Source: Thiocapsa imhoffii
GTDB lineage: Bacteria; Pseudomonadota; Gammaproteobacteria; Chromatiales; Chromatiaceae
DNA length: 64,000 bases
NCBI RefSeq assembly: GCF_016583985.1
Contig: NZ_NRSD01000003.1
Coordinates: 62,001-126,000, forward strand
Reading direction: 5' to 3'
Both the position numbers and the translations under genes were made by a program. The notes beneath the pieces were generated by a model, which did no database searches, was not told the origin of the DNA, and saw nothing but the letters and a program-made list of their open reading frames with translations. Positions 10,399 to 20,561 of this stretch are shown here, in pieces; within the stretch, counting starts at the first letter, position 1; each line of letters opens with the position of its first letter.

Positions 10399-10695
10399 TC
10401 AAAACGCATCCTCGCCGTAGGAATAACCAGTTGCATCAACGCCACTCGGAGAATCCATCGGCATTCCGGTCGATGGGTTGATCCAGAAGTCATCGCTCTC
10501 CGCATCCGCCTTTGGTTTGTGCCCGTCTCGCGGGAAGGTCAACCAGAGGGCCACCATTCCGAAAACCAACACCGTGATGGCCAGGTGCCTGTCGAGCATG
10601 AACACGCCGACGAAACCGCAGGGCACACCGATGATCCACCAGACACGCGACCGCACCGTTTTCAATGCGCGCAACACGCGTTTGATGCTGTTCAT
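10399..10695 (-). CDS. Small inner-membrane protein, paralogue of the one at 26.2-26.5 kb
   Basis: 98 residues from the ATG at 10695 (MNSIKRVLRALKTVRSRVWW), preceded by GGAGG. Two hydrophobic stretches near residues 18-35 and 38-52 (IIGVPCGFVGVFML and AITVLVFGMVALWL) make it a likely membrane protein, with a basic N-terminus inside. The C-terminal tail is polar (DDFWINPSTGMPMDSPSG). It aligns in layout with the protein at 26198-26542: same basic start, same membrane segment, same position between a muramidase and a GNAT gene. Function unknown; it probably belonged to the tail of a conjugative element. Confidence 0.65.
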   Translation of the reverse strand: MNSIKRVLRALKTVRSRVWWIIGVPCGFVGVFMLDRHLAITVLVFGMVALWLTFPRDGHKPKADAESDDFWINPSTGMPMDSPSGVDATGYSYGEDAF

Positions 10696-10785
10696 TCCTG
10701 ACCTCCGTTTCGTTCTTGGGACGTCGTCTCGACATTGCCGTGGAGTCGAAGACAATGTGCCGTTCACCCGCGAAGCGCCCACGCT

Positions 10786-11106
10786 TCAGGATCCCGATCG
10801 CTCGTAAATTTCACCGAGTGTTGCGATCACGACACCGTAATCGATGTGGGCTTTGTTGACACCGTCTTTTTGATAGAAGCTCTCGTTCGACGCATCCTTG
10901 GGTAGCCCGGCCCAGATGCGGGACAAGTTGTGGGCGAAGTCGTGATCGCTGATCCCACCACGCATCCAACTACTCATGCCGGCGTCGTTTGCGAGACGCA
11001 ACGCCATCCGGTCCTGGAGCTGTCGGCTGTACACCAGATTTGACAATAGCTCGCGCGATCCGGGATAGACTGACAACCCATCCTCGGCGAGCACATGCTG
11101 AAACGC
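10786..11106 (-). pseudogene. C-terminal fragment of a phage-type muramidase
   Basis: The last ~105 residues of this minus-strand frame (from FQHVLAEDGLSVYPGSREL to GEIYERSGS) resemble the C-terminal half of the intact muramidase at 26542-27126. Shared blocks are LQDRMALRLANDAG versus LQDRMGLLLMRDAG, IWAGLPKDASNESFYQ versus VWAGLPMDASNQSYYE, and DYGVVIATL versus DYAVVMDGL. The N-terminal part with the expected ESGGNYNAWYG and GRYQI motifs is missing. Its break at about 11.1 kb is where the type I restriction locus begins. Part of a paralogous block with the two genes that follow it. Confidence 0.7.
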
Positions 11107-11203
11107 TCGCCAACCACCGGTTCGGCAATCGCCGGTCGAAGGCGCACGCGCATGACACCGAGGCCGACCCGACAAATCAGCACGCACTTTCGACACGAGA
11201 CCT

Positions 11204-12981
11204 ATGACCCCGGAAGCGAAGGCGCGCCAGCACATCGACCGAAAGCTCGAACAGGTCGGCTGGGTCGTCCAGGACTGCAACAGCTCGACCTGTCGGCGGC
11301 CGTGGGTGTAGCCGTGCGCGAATGCCCCACCGACTCGGGTCCAGCCGACTACGTGCTGTTTGTGAATCGCCATGGCGTGGGCGTGATCGAGGCCAAGGAG
11401 GACAGCGCCAGGGAAAACCTCACCGTCACCGAGGTCCAGACCGAGCGCTACGGCGCCGCTCATCTCAAATGGCGCACCGACGACACGCCGTTGCGCTTCC
11501 GGTTCGAGGCCACCGGCCAGACCATCCGCTTCACGGACATCGCCGACCCGGCTCCGCGCTCCCGTGAGATCTTCCACTTCTTCAGACCCGAAACCCTGGT
11601 CGCCTGGCTGGCCCAGCCGGAAACCCTGCGTCGTCGGCTGGCCGAGCAGATGCCGGCGCTCCCCTCGACGAACCTGCGCGATTGCCAGATCGGCGCCGTC
11701 ACCGGGCTGGAACAGTCGCTGGCGCTTTACAAGCCGCGTGCCTTGGTGCACGTGGCCACCGGCGCGGGCAAGACCTTCACTGCCATCACCGCAGTCTACC
11801 GCCTGCTCAAGTTCGGCGGAGCCAAGCGCATTCTGTTCCTGGTCGACACCCGTAACCTCGGCAAACAGGCGCACCAGAAGTTCATGGCCTACACGCCGCC
11901 GGACGATCCGCGCAAGTTCACCGAGCTGTACAACGTGCAGCGCTTGGCCTCGTCCAGCATCGATCCGCATTCGCAGGTGTGCATCAGCACCATCCAGCGC
12001 ATGTATTCGATCCTGTCCGGCGAGCCCATGGACGAATCGGCCGAGGACCTGTCGCTCAACGAAGTGCAGCAGACGGCGAAGCAACTGGACGATAAGGCTC
12101 GGGCGCGTATCGAAAAGGCATCAGGCGGCATCGCGGTCGCCGAGCTAGGCAAAGGGTTGATCGTCGCGCTCGACCCGGATGCCGTCGTCGCCGCCGCGCT
12201 CGACAACGCCCGGGCCAAAGGCATCACGCGCAGCGAAGACACCCTGTCTCCCGAGGAGATCGAAGCCGCCCGCGCCGAGCGCGTGGCCGCCGCCTGCGCC
12301 CCTTTCGATAAACCCGAGCTGCGCGACGAGATTGAAGGCGCCCGCCGCGAACGCGAGCAGCTCATCGATCACATCAACCTCGATCAGGTGACCTTCTCGG
12401 GCTTCAGCGAGCAGGCGGAAACCCTGGCCAACGCGCTCGTCCAGCGCTTCGCGGACTACATCGCCGCCCACAAAGACGAAATCGCGGCCCTGGACTTTTT
12501 CTACCAGCAGCCCTACCGGCGCCGACAGCTCACCTTCGACATGATCGAGGAGTTGCACGAGCACCTGAGCAAACCACCGCTGATGCTGACCACAGAGCGC
12601 CTCTGGAGCGCCTACGCCCGTGTCCAGGCCGGCCAGGTGAAAGGCTTGACCAGCCGCCGCCAGCTTACCGACCTGGTCTCGCTGGTGCGCTTAGCCCTGG
12701 GCCTGGACACCGAGCTCAAGCCCTTCAGCGAGCAGGTGGACAAGCGCTTTCAGGAATGGATCTTCCGCCACAATGCCCAGCGCGGCACGGCCTTCACGCC
12801 CGAGCAGACCGAATGGCTGCGGCTGATGAAGGACCACATCGCCAGCTCATGCAGCATCGGCCGGGATGACTTCGACTACGCCGAGCTGGCCGACAAGGGC
12901 GGCTTGCAGAAAGCGTGGGGGTTGTTCGGCAAGGAGCTGGATGGGCTGATGGATGAAATGAATGAGGAGTTGGTGGCGTGA
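11204..12981 (+). pseudogene. hsdR: hsdR, type I restriction endonuclease subunit, frameshifted and internally deleted
   Basis: The ATG at 11204 opens MTPEAKARQHIDRKLEQVGW, the usual start of HsdR in this group. About 25 codons later (11270-11290) a one-base shift moves the homology into another frame (LSAAVGVAVRECPTDSGPAD). The nuclease core follows (ADYVLFVNRHGVGVIEAKED), then Walker A VATGAGKTFTAITAVYRLL and VCISTIQRMYSILSGE. Near 12061-12085 the sequence jumps to the C-terminal region (KQLDDKARARIEKASGG, later FFYQQPYRRRQLTFDMIEEL), skipping the DEAH box and the rest of the helicase motor, several hundred residues in intact members. Restriction by this subunit should be impossible. The 3' end lies in a 24-bp sequence repeated before hsdS. 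Confidence 0.82.
12958..12981 (+). repeat. 24-bp direct repeat, copy 1
   Basis: The 24 bases at 12958-12981, which encode the last residues of HsdR (MNEELVA plus stop), recur exactly at 13771-13794, just before the hsdS start. The two copies are 813 bp apart start to start. The segment between them holds a short antitoxin-like frame, a GIY-YIG gene and REP-like palindromes. In an intact type I operon the hsdR stop would directly touch the hsdS start, as the second copy still does. Confidence 0.9.
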
Positions 12982-13256
12982 TGTTAGATGATGAAGCCTT
13001 AAGCGGTCTGGCACTCAGCGAATCCACCCTGTCCAGGGATTGGTTATCCGATGAGGAGGACGCCGCGTGGGCGCATTTGCAACCTGAACTTTCTCTAGGT
13101 GAATTCCGAAAAAGACACTTTGTCAATTTTCCGTTCGTCCTGAGTCCTGAGCTTGCCGAAGGGTCGAAGGATGAACGGAAAATTACGCTCCGAGGCTGTG
13201 CTCAGGACAGGCTGGTCGAAGGAAGTTCCACACCACCCGCCAATAAGGAAGACTGA
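12981..13256 (+). CDS. Short antitoxin-like frame ending in REP-like sequence
   Basis: The ATG at 12981 gives MLDDEALSGLALSESTLSRD, then WLSDEEDAAWAHLQPE. This matches the pattern of small antitoxins of the DUF2281 type, where a SEPxLxRDW...EEDxAWAHL segment precedes a PemK/MazF or PIN toxin gene. No toxin follows. After residue 40 the frame runs into a REP-like palindrome, so the rest (VLSPELAEGSKDERKI and onward) is repeat-derived. I take it as a truncated antitoxin rather than a working gene. Confidence 0.4.
   Translation: MLDDEALSGLALSESTLSRDWLSDEEDAAWAHLQPELSLGEFRKRHFVNFPFVLSPELAEGSKDERKITLRGCAQDRLVEGSSTPPANKED
13125..13183. repeat. REP-like palindrome 1
   Basis: Inverted arms AATTTTCCGTTCGTCCT and AGGATGAACGGAAAATT enclose a GAGCTTGCCGAAGGGTCG core. 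The core resembles the widespread GTTCGTCCTGAGCTTGTCG repeat family. A further degraded half-copy follows at about 13190-13222. Confidence 0.8.
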
Positions 13257-13259
13257 GCC

Positions 13260-13670
13260 GTGAAACCATTCTGGGTCTACATCCTCCGTTGCGCGGATGG
13301 CTCCTACTACACCGGCCACACGGACGATCTGGAGCGTCGGTTTGGTCAACATCAGACCGGCGAATGTGATGGCTACACCGCGTCGCGGCGGCCGGTCGTC
13401 CTGGCTTGGTGCCAGGAATGCGTCACTCGCGAGGAGGCATTGTCAGCCGAGCAGAAAATCAAGGGCTGGAGCCGCAAGAAGAAGGAGGCCATGATGCGCG
13501 GCGATTGGGCGGAGGTTTCCAAGTTGGCGCGCGGCAAATCCGTTCATGCTTCGACAAGCTCAGCACGAACGGATTTGCAGGCCGTTGTTATTCCTACTAC
13601 CGCCGTTCGTTCTGAGCCCTTCGACTCAACTCGGGACAGGCTTGTAGAAGGGTCTGAGCCTGTGGAATGA
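13260..13670 (+). CDS. GIY-YIG nuclease-domain protein with REP-derived C-terminus
   Basis: The GTG start at 13260 gives MKPFWVYILRCADGSYYTGH. This is the GIY-YIG signature (VYIL..DGSYYTGHTDDLERR), with the following R, the QHQTGECDGYTA segment and EALSAEQKIKGWSRKKKEAM typical of the small YhbQ/endonuclease-like subgroup. Such proteins are usually about 90-100 residues. Here the last ~40 residues (HASTSSARTDLQAV and onward) come from two REP-like palindromes, so the original stop was lost or the repeat was inserted at the 3' end. The gene sits inside the segment that separates hsdR from hsdS. Confidence 0.8.
   Translation: MKPFWVYILRCADGSYYTGHTDDLERRFGQHQTGECDGYTASRRPVVLAWCQECVTREEALSAEQKIKGWSRKKKEAMMRGDWAEVSKLARGKSVHASTSSARTDLQAVVIPTTAVRSEPFDSTRDRLVEGSEPVE
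13535..13577. repeat. REP-like palindrome 2, inside the GIY-YIG gene
   Basis: Arms CAAATCCGTTCATGCT and AGCACGAACGGATTTG pair with one mismatch around a TCGACAAGCTC core. It lies in frame within the 3' part of the GIY-YIG coding sequence and encodes HASTSSART. Confidence 0.85.
13603..13662. repeat. REP-like element 3, imperfect
   Basis: CCGTTCGTTCTGAGCCCTTC at the left is followed by diverged copies of the same core (CAGGCTTGTAGAAGGGTC). The pairing is weaker than in the two upstream elements. It spans the end of the GIY-YIG gene. Confidence 0.6.
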
Positions 13671-13722
13671 CAGGGCTCCCCTGAGCCAAACCGAAGGGCT
13701 CACCACGATCGAATTATCACCA

Positions 13723-13752
13723 CCGTTCGCCCTGAGCTTGTCGAAGGGCGGG
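13723..13752. repeat. REP-like element 4
   Basis: CCGTTCGCCCTGAGCTTG and the following TCGAAGGGCGGG form a short palindrome of the same family, with CCCTGAGC/TCGAAGGG as the central part. It lies 18 bp before the second copy of the 24-bp direct repeat. Confidence 0.75.
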
Positions 13753-13770
13753 AAATAGGCACGAATGCCG

Positions 13771-13794
13771 ATGAATGAGGAGTTGGTGGCGTGA
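13771..13794 (+). repeat. 24-bp direct repeat, copy 2
   Basis: Exact second copy of 12958-12981. Here it still runs into the GTG start of hsdS at 13791, which looks like the ancestral hsdR-hsdS overlap. Confidence 0.9.
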
Positions 13795-15311
13795 GTGATA
13801 TGAATGCCGATCCACTGATATCACTCGGTGAAGCTGCGTCTGAACCCGTTGAGCAATGCGGACCCTCGAACGATTTCGTCTACGTGGATATCAGCAGCAT
13901 TGATCGCGAAAACAAGACGATCCATGGCGCCAAAACTCTACAAGTTGATGCGGCTCCGAGCCGTGCCAAGCAAGTATTGAAGTCTGGCGACGTTCTTGTC
14001 TCGATGACACGACCGAACTTGAATGCGGTTGCGTTGGTTAAGGATAATTTTGATGGGGCAATTGGTTCAACGGGCTTTCATATCTTGCGATCAAAATGGA
14101 TCAAGCCAGAGTTTCTTTTCTTTCTCGTGCAGACAGATGGCTTTGTCGATGCAATGTGCCAAGTTGTGCAGGGCGCTCTCTATCCTGCGGTTAGACCAAG
14201 AGACATCGCCTCATTCAGATTCATCCTTCAGTCACCGAATCAACAACTCCGCATCGTCGAAAAGCTCGAAGAACTGCTCTCCGACCTCGATGCCGGCGTG
14301 GCCGAACTCAAAGCAGCGCAGAAGAAGCTGGGACAATACCGCCAGTCCTTGCTGAAAGCCGCCGTGGAAGGCGTGCTCACCGCCGAATGGCGCCAGCACA
14401 ACAGGCCGTCTGAAACCGGCGCGCAACTGCTGCAACGCATCCTCACCGAGCGTCGCGCTCGCTGGGAAGCCAACCAACTGGCCAAGTTCAAGGAGCAAGG
14501 CAAGACCCCGCCGAAAGACTGGCAGAAGAAATACCCCGAACCGGTGAGGCCCAGTACCAGCGGTTTGCCGAAATTGCCGGAGGGTTGGGTTTGGGCGAGC
14601 CTGGACATGCTCTCGGAGTTCGCTACAAGCGGTTCCAGGGGTTGGGCCGCATACTACGCAGCGCAAGGCGCAACATTCATACGCTCGCAAAACATCAACA
14701 AAGACTGGCTTGATCTATCCGACATCGCGTTCGTGAACCCGCCCAGCAGCGCTGAAGGTTCACGTACTCGCGTTCAACGAAACGATCTCTTGCTCACCAT
14801 TACGGGCGCCAACGTTGGGAAAACAGCACAGGTTACTGCGGTTCTTGATGAGGCCTATGTCAGTCAGCACGTCGCGCTTATTAGACTAGTAGATTCAGCA
14901 TTGGCCGAGTTCGTTCATTTGTTTCTGACTGCGGATGCCGGAGGGCGTGGACAGTTGGATAAGGAAGCCTACGGAGCGGGAAAACCAGGATTGAATCTTC
15001 AGCAGGTGGTTGCAGTAAAGGTGCCTTTGCCTGGAACGGGTGAAATCCGGGCACTCATGTCGCTCATAGCGATGCATCTGAGCGCTGTTGTTCGGCAGGA
15101 GATGGCGATCCTCACATCCCTCAAACAATCCACCGCCCAACGCCAAAACATCCTCCGCGACGCCTTCTCCGGCCAACTGGTCCCGCAGGACCCCAACGAC
15201 GAGCCCGCCAGCGTTCTGCTGGAACGCATCCGCGCCGAACGGGCGGAACGTGCGAAGCAGCCCAAGACGCGCAAGGTGGCCAAGCGGCGTGCAGTCAAGG
15301 AGCCCGCATGA
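13791..15311 (+). CDS. hsdS: HsdS, type I restriction-modification specificity subunit
   Basis: 506 residues from a GTG. Two target-recognition domains are visible. The first, about residues 1-160, contains DFVYVDISSIDREN and VLVSMTRPNLNAVAL. The second, about 260-430, contains LPEGWVWASLDMLSEFA, RNDLLLTITGANVGK and ISQHVALIRL-like residues. Each is followed by the conserved helical spacer (QQLRIVEKLEELLSDLDAGV and LKQSTAQRQNILRDAFSGQL). HsdS sets the DNA target of the HsdM/HsdR complex, one half-site per recognition domain. It is intact although its partners HsdR and HsdM are broken in this locus. The stop overlaps the next start by 4 bp. Confidence 0.88.
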   Translation: MSDMNADPLISLGEAASEPVEQCGPSNDFVYVDISSIDRENKTIHGAKTLQVDAAPSRAKQVLKSGDVLVSMTRPNLNAVALVKDNFDGAIGSTGFHILRSKWIKPEFLFFLVQTDGFVDAMCQVVQGALYPAVRPRDIASFRFILQSPNQQLRIVEKLEELLSDLDAGVAELKAAQKKLGQYRQSLLKAAVEGVLTAEWRQHNRPSETGAQLLQRILTERRARWEANQLAKFKEQGKTPPKDWQKKYPEPVRPSTSGLPKLPEGWVWASLDMLSEFATSGSRGWAAYYAAQGATFIRSQNINKDWLDLSDIAFVNPPSSAEGSRTRVQRNDLLLTITGANVGKTAQVTAVLDEAYVSQHVALIRLVDSALAEFVHLFLTADAGGRGQLDKEAYGAGKPGLNLQQVVAVKVPLPGTGEIRALMSLIAMHLSAVVRQEMAILTSLKQSTAQRQNILRDAFSGQLVPQDPNDEPASVLLERIRAERAERAKQPKTRKVAKRRAVKEPA

Positions 15312-16417
15312 GCCGAAAGCCTGCCGCCATGCCCGCCAAGAAAGGGGCCGGGAAGGCCGCGCCCGCCACCGCGTTGGCCGACGCCGACGCCACCGTCGAC
15401 ACCGCTCTGCTGGGCGACATCCGACAGATGATCGTCGAGGCGCGCCATTCGGCCGCCGTGGCGGTCAATGTCAGCCTCACCATGCTGTACTGGCGAATCG
15501 GCCGGCGCATCCGCGAAGACGTGCTGGCCGGCGGGCGTGCCGGGTACGGGGAGGAGATTGTCGCCACGCTGTCGCGACAATTGGTGGCCGAGCACGGGCG
15601 CGGGTTCGAGCGCAGGAATCTACACCGAATAGTGCAGTTCGCCGAGGCGTTTCCCGACGAGCAGATTGTCGCCACGCTGTGGCGACAATTGAGCTGGTCG
15701 CACTTTCGCGAGCTGTTGCCGCTCAAACGCCCGCTGCAGCGCGAGTTCTACGCCGAGATGTGCCGTATCGAGGGCTGGAGCGTGCGCACCTTGAGCGAAC
15801 GCATCGACTCCATGCTCTTCGAGCGCACCGCCTTGTCCCGCCAGCCCGACGAGTTGATCCGCATGGAGCTGGCCGCTTTGCGCGCCAAGGACGAGCTCAC
15901 GCCGCCCATGCTGCTCAAGGATCCCTATGTGCTGGACTTTCTGGGCCTGAACGACCGCTACCTCGAGAAAGACCTGGAAGACGCCATCCTGCGCGAGTTG
16001 GAGACCTTTCTGCTGGAGCTTGGCGCGGGCTTCACCTTCGTGGCGCGGCAGCGGCGTATCCAACTCGACGGTGACGATTTCTACATCGACCTGCTGTTCT
16101 ACAACCGCAAGCTGCGCCGCTTGGTGGCCGTCGAGCTGAAGCTGGGCGATTTCAAGGCCGAGTACAAGGGCCAGATGGAGCTGTACCTGCGCTGGCTGGC
16201 CCGGCACGACCAGGAGCCGGGTGACGGGCCGCCGCTCGGCATCATCCTGTGCACCGGCAAGAAGCACGAACAGATCGAGCTGCTGGAGCTGGACAAATCC
16301 GGCATCCACGTGGCCGAGTACCTGGCCGTGCTGCCGCCGCGCGACGTCTTCGCACGAAAAATCCACGACGCCATGCTGGCCGCGCGTGCGCGGTTGGACA
16401 ACAAGGCCCACGAATGA
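15308..16417 (+). CDS. DUF1016 (YhcG-like) PD-(D/E)XK nuclease-domain protein in the type I operon
   Basis: 369 residues. A lysine- and alanine-rich head (first ~25 residues) precedes the DUF1016 helical part (NVSLTMLYWRIGRRIREDVL, then WSHFRELLPLK). The C-terminal nuclease-like domain has FYIDLLFYNRKLRRLVAVEL followed by KLGDFKAEYKGQMELYL, then GIILCTGKKHEQIELLELDK. It overlaps hsdS and hsdM by 4 bp each, so it is a true member of the restriction operon, as often seen in type I loci. The two short segments EEIVATLSRQL and EQIVATLWRQL are encoded by a repeated palindrome. It differs clearly from the paralogue at 3699-4868. Confidence 0.87.
   Translation: MSRKPAAMPAKKGAGKAAPATALADADATVDTALLGDIRQMIVEARHSAAVAVNVSLTMLYWRIGRRIREDVLAGGRAGYGEEIVATLSRQLVAEHGRGFERRNLHRIVQFAEAFPDEQIVATLWRQLSWSHFRELLPLKRPLQREFYAEMCRIEGWSVRTLSERIDSMLFERTALSRQPDELIRMELAALRAKDELTPPMLLKDPYVLDFLGLNDRYLEKDLEDAILRELETFLLELGAGFTFVARQRRIQLDGDDFYIDLLFYNRKLRRLVAVELKLGDFKAEYKGQMELYLRWLARHDQEPGDGPPLGIILCTGKKHEQIELLELDKSGIHVAEYLAVLPPRDVFARKIHDAMLAARARLDNKAHE
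15557..15581. repeat. Palindrome inside the DUF1016 gene, copy 1
   Basis: Arms ATTGTCGC and GCGACAAT surround a 9-base loop. The same 25-base unit recurs, more perfectly paired, at 15665-15689, 108 bp downstream and in the same reading frame. Confidence 0.85.
15665..15689. repeat. Palindrome inside the DUF1016 gene, copy 2
   Basis: Perfect 11-base arms ATTGTCGCCAC and GTGGCGACAAT with a 3-base GCT loop. It differs from copy 1 at one position of the right arm, which makes this copy the better hairpin. Confidence 0.9.
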
Positions 16418-17650
16418 ACGCATCCACCCTGGTCAAGAAACTCTGGAACTTCTGCCACACCCTGCGCGACGACGGCGTGGGCTACGGCGACTACCTGGAA
16501 CAGCTCACCTATCTGCTGTTCCTGAAGCTGGCGCATGAATATGCGCAGGAGCCGTACAACCGCGACACGCGCATCCCCAAGGGATACGACTGGGCCAGTC
16601 TCACCTCGAAGGTGGGCGAGCCGCTGGAGGCGCATTACCTCGTCACCCTGCACCGGCTGGGTCAGGAACAGGGGATGCTGGGCGCCATCTTCTTCAAGGC
16701 GCAGAACAAGATCCAGGATCCGGCCAAGCTCTCGCGGCTGGTGCAGCTGATCGATGCCGAGAGCTGGATCAGCCTGGATGCCGACACCAAGGGCGATCTC
16801 TACGAAGGTCTGCTGCAGAAGAACGCGGAAGACACCAAGAGCGGTGCGGGGCAGTATTTCACCCCGCGCGCGCTGATTCGGCGAGCTGGACGGCGAGCCT
16901 TCCGTCGCGCGATCGGATGCGCTGATCTCGGAGCCGAAACGCAAGGTGGACTACGTGCTGGCCAATCCGCCCTTCGGCAAGAAGAGCAGCATGACCATCA
17001 CCAACGAAGAGGGTGAGGAAGACAGAGAAGCCCTGACCTACGAGCGGCAGGATTTCTGGGAAACCACGTCGAACAAGCAGCTCAACTTCCTGCAGCACAT
17101 CGTCAGCATGCTGAAGGTGGACGGCAAGGCAGCGGTGGTGCTGCCGGACAACGTGCTGTTCGAAGGTGGCGCCGGCGAGAAGATCCGCCGCAAGCTGCTG
17201 GAGAACTGCGACCTTCACACCGTCCTGCGTCTCCCCACGGGCATCTTTTACGCACAGGGCGTGAAGGCGAACGTGGTGTTCTTCGATGCCGCGCCGAAGG
17301 ACGGTCGGATTCACACCAAAGGGGTCTGGTTCTACGACCTGCGCACCAACAAGCACTTCACGCTGAAGACGCGAACCTTGAAGCTTGATGATCTGCAGGA
17401 TTTCATCGCCCGCTACCACCCGGACAACCGGCACGAGCGCAGCGAAACGGAGCGCTTCAAGTATTACAGCTACGACGAGCTGATGGCGCGCGACAAGGCC
17501 AGCCTGGACATCTTCTGGTTGAAGGACGACAGCCTGGAGAATCTCGATGACCTGCCGCCGCCGGATGTGCTTCAGCAAGAGATCATCGAGCACCTGGAAG
17601 CGGCACTGGCGTCCTTCAGGGATGTGGCCGCCGGGCTGCAACGGCAGTGA
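16414..17650 (+). pseudogene. hsdM: hsdM, type I DNA methyltransferase subunit, internally deleted
   Basis: The ATG at 16414 overlaps the DUF1016 stop. Residues 1-155 are the normal HsdM N-terminal helical domain (LVKKLWNFCHTLRDDGVGYG, up to SGAGQYFTPRALI). At about 16878-16882 the sequence jumps, with a frame change, to DGEPSVARSDALISEPKRK and the catalytic motif YVLANPPFGKKSS. The ~60 residues between, which hold the SAM-binding motif I (DPACGTGGF in relatives), are missing. The rest is normal, for example KQLNFLQHIVSMLKVDGKAA and VLRLPTGIFYAQGVKANVVF. Without motif I and with a broken frame the gene cannot give an active methylase. Confidence 0.85.
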
Positions 17651-17729
17651 TGTTCACCCGCGACACGCGACTCTCCGGCGGTTGACGATCCCGGCCCTCG
17701 ACAGCGTTCGCCGGGTCTACAATCCGGCG

Positions 17730-19919
<2,190 letters not shown>

Positions 19920-20561
19920 GGTTGACGATCAGGGCGGGAATCTCCCGGAACATCCCATCGAACTGGTGTCTCTTGAACGATCGTGCAATCAGGCGCGACG
20001 ATACGATCCGGGACTGCGGGGCGGCGGAATTCGGCCGTGACCTACCCCTAGGATCCTCGGATCCATCGATCGGTCATGGAGCCGAACCGTCACCCACTCC
20101 GGCGACTCGACTGACAGCAAAACGCGCATTGCGGACGCTGGCAGTCACCCTCCGAATGGGCCGGTTACGGCCCCCAACCGGTCACTCAGCCGGGAGCGGC
20201 GAGGAACGGCTTAGGCAACGCACCGGACGCGCTATCTAACCGGCTGGCGGATAATCACAGATGCAGATGATCGAACGGTGCCATGCTTGCCTCCCAGATC
20301 TCGCTCGATGCGGCAGCCGAAGACCAATGTGGAACGGGCGACCTGACCGTATTCCTTTTGCTGCCCCGCTCTTGTGGGACTCAGCTCTCGTGCTTCAGGC
20401 TACCTGCCCCGTACCTAGTCATCGGACCAGCTTCAGCGTAGACTCGACTTCAGCTTATCCACCCAGGTTGACTACAACCTAACCATTTAAAAATCAACAG
20501 CATGCGCTCTGGCTTCAGATCGCTGCCGCAGTCCGGAAATCAACATTAGATCCTGGTGTTC
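19920..20561. other. Non-coding gap of 642 bp before the kinase operon
   Basis: Only short frames without ribosome sites occur here. GC content drops around 20440-20550 (for example ACAACCTAACCATTTAAAAA), which is where a promoter for the downstream five-gene operon would be expected. I could not pick a convincing -35/-10 pair or a terminator for recD2. Confidence 0.4.

Noticed and set aside
11107..12084. Long N-terminal part of the muramidase-remnant frame
   Set aside because: Antisense to hsdR; only the last ~105 codons resemble a muramidase.
19922..20482. Two plus-strand frames of 105 and 73 codons after recD2
   Set aside because: No ribosome site, no family resemblance and irregular composition.
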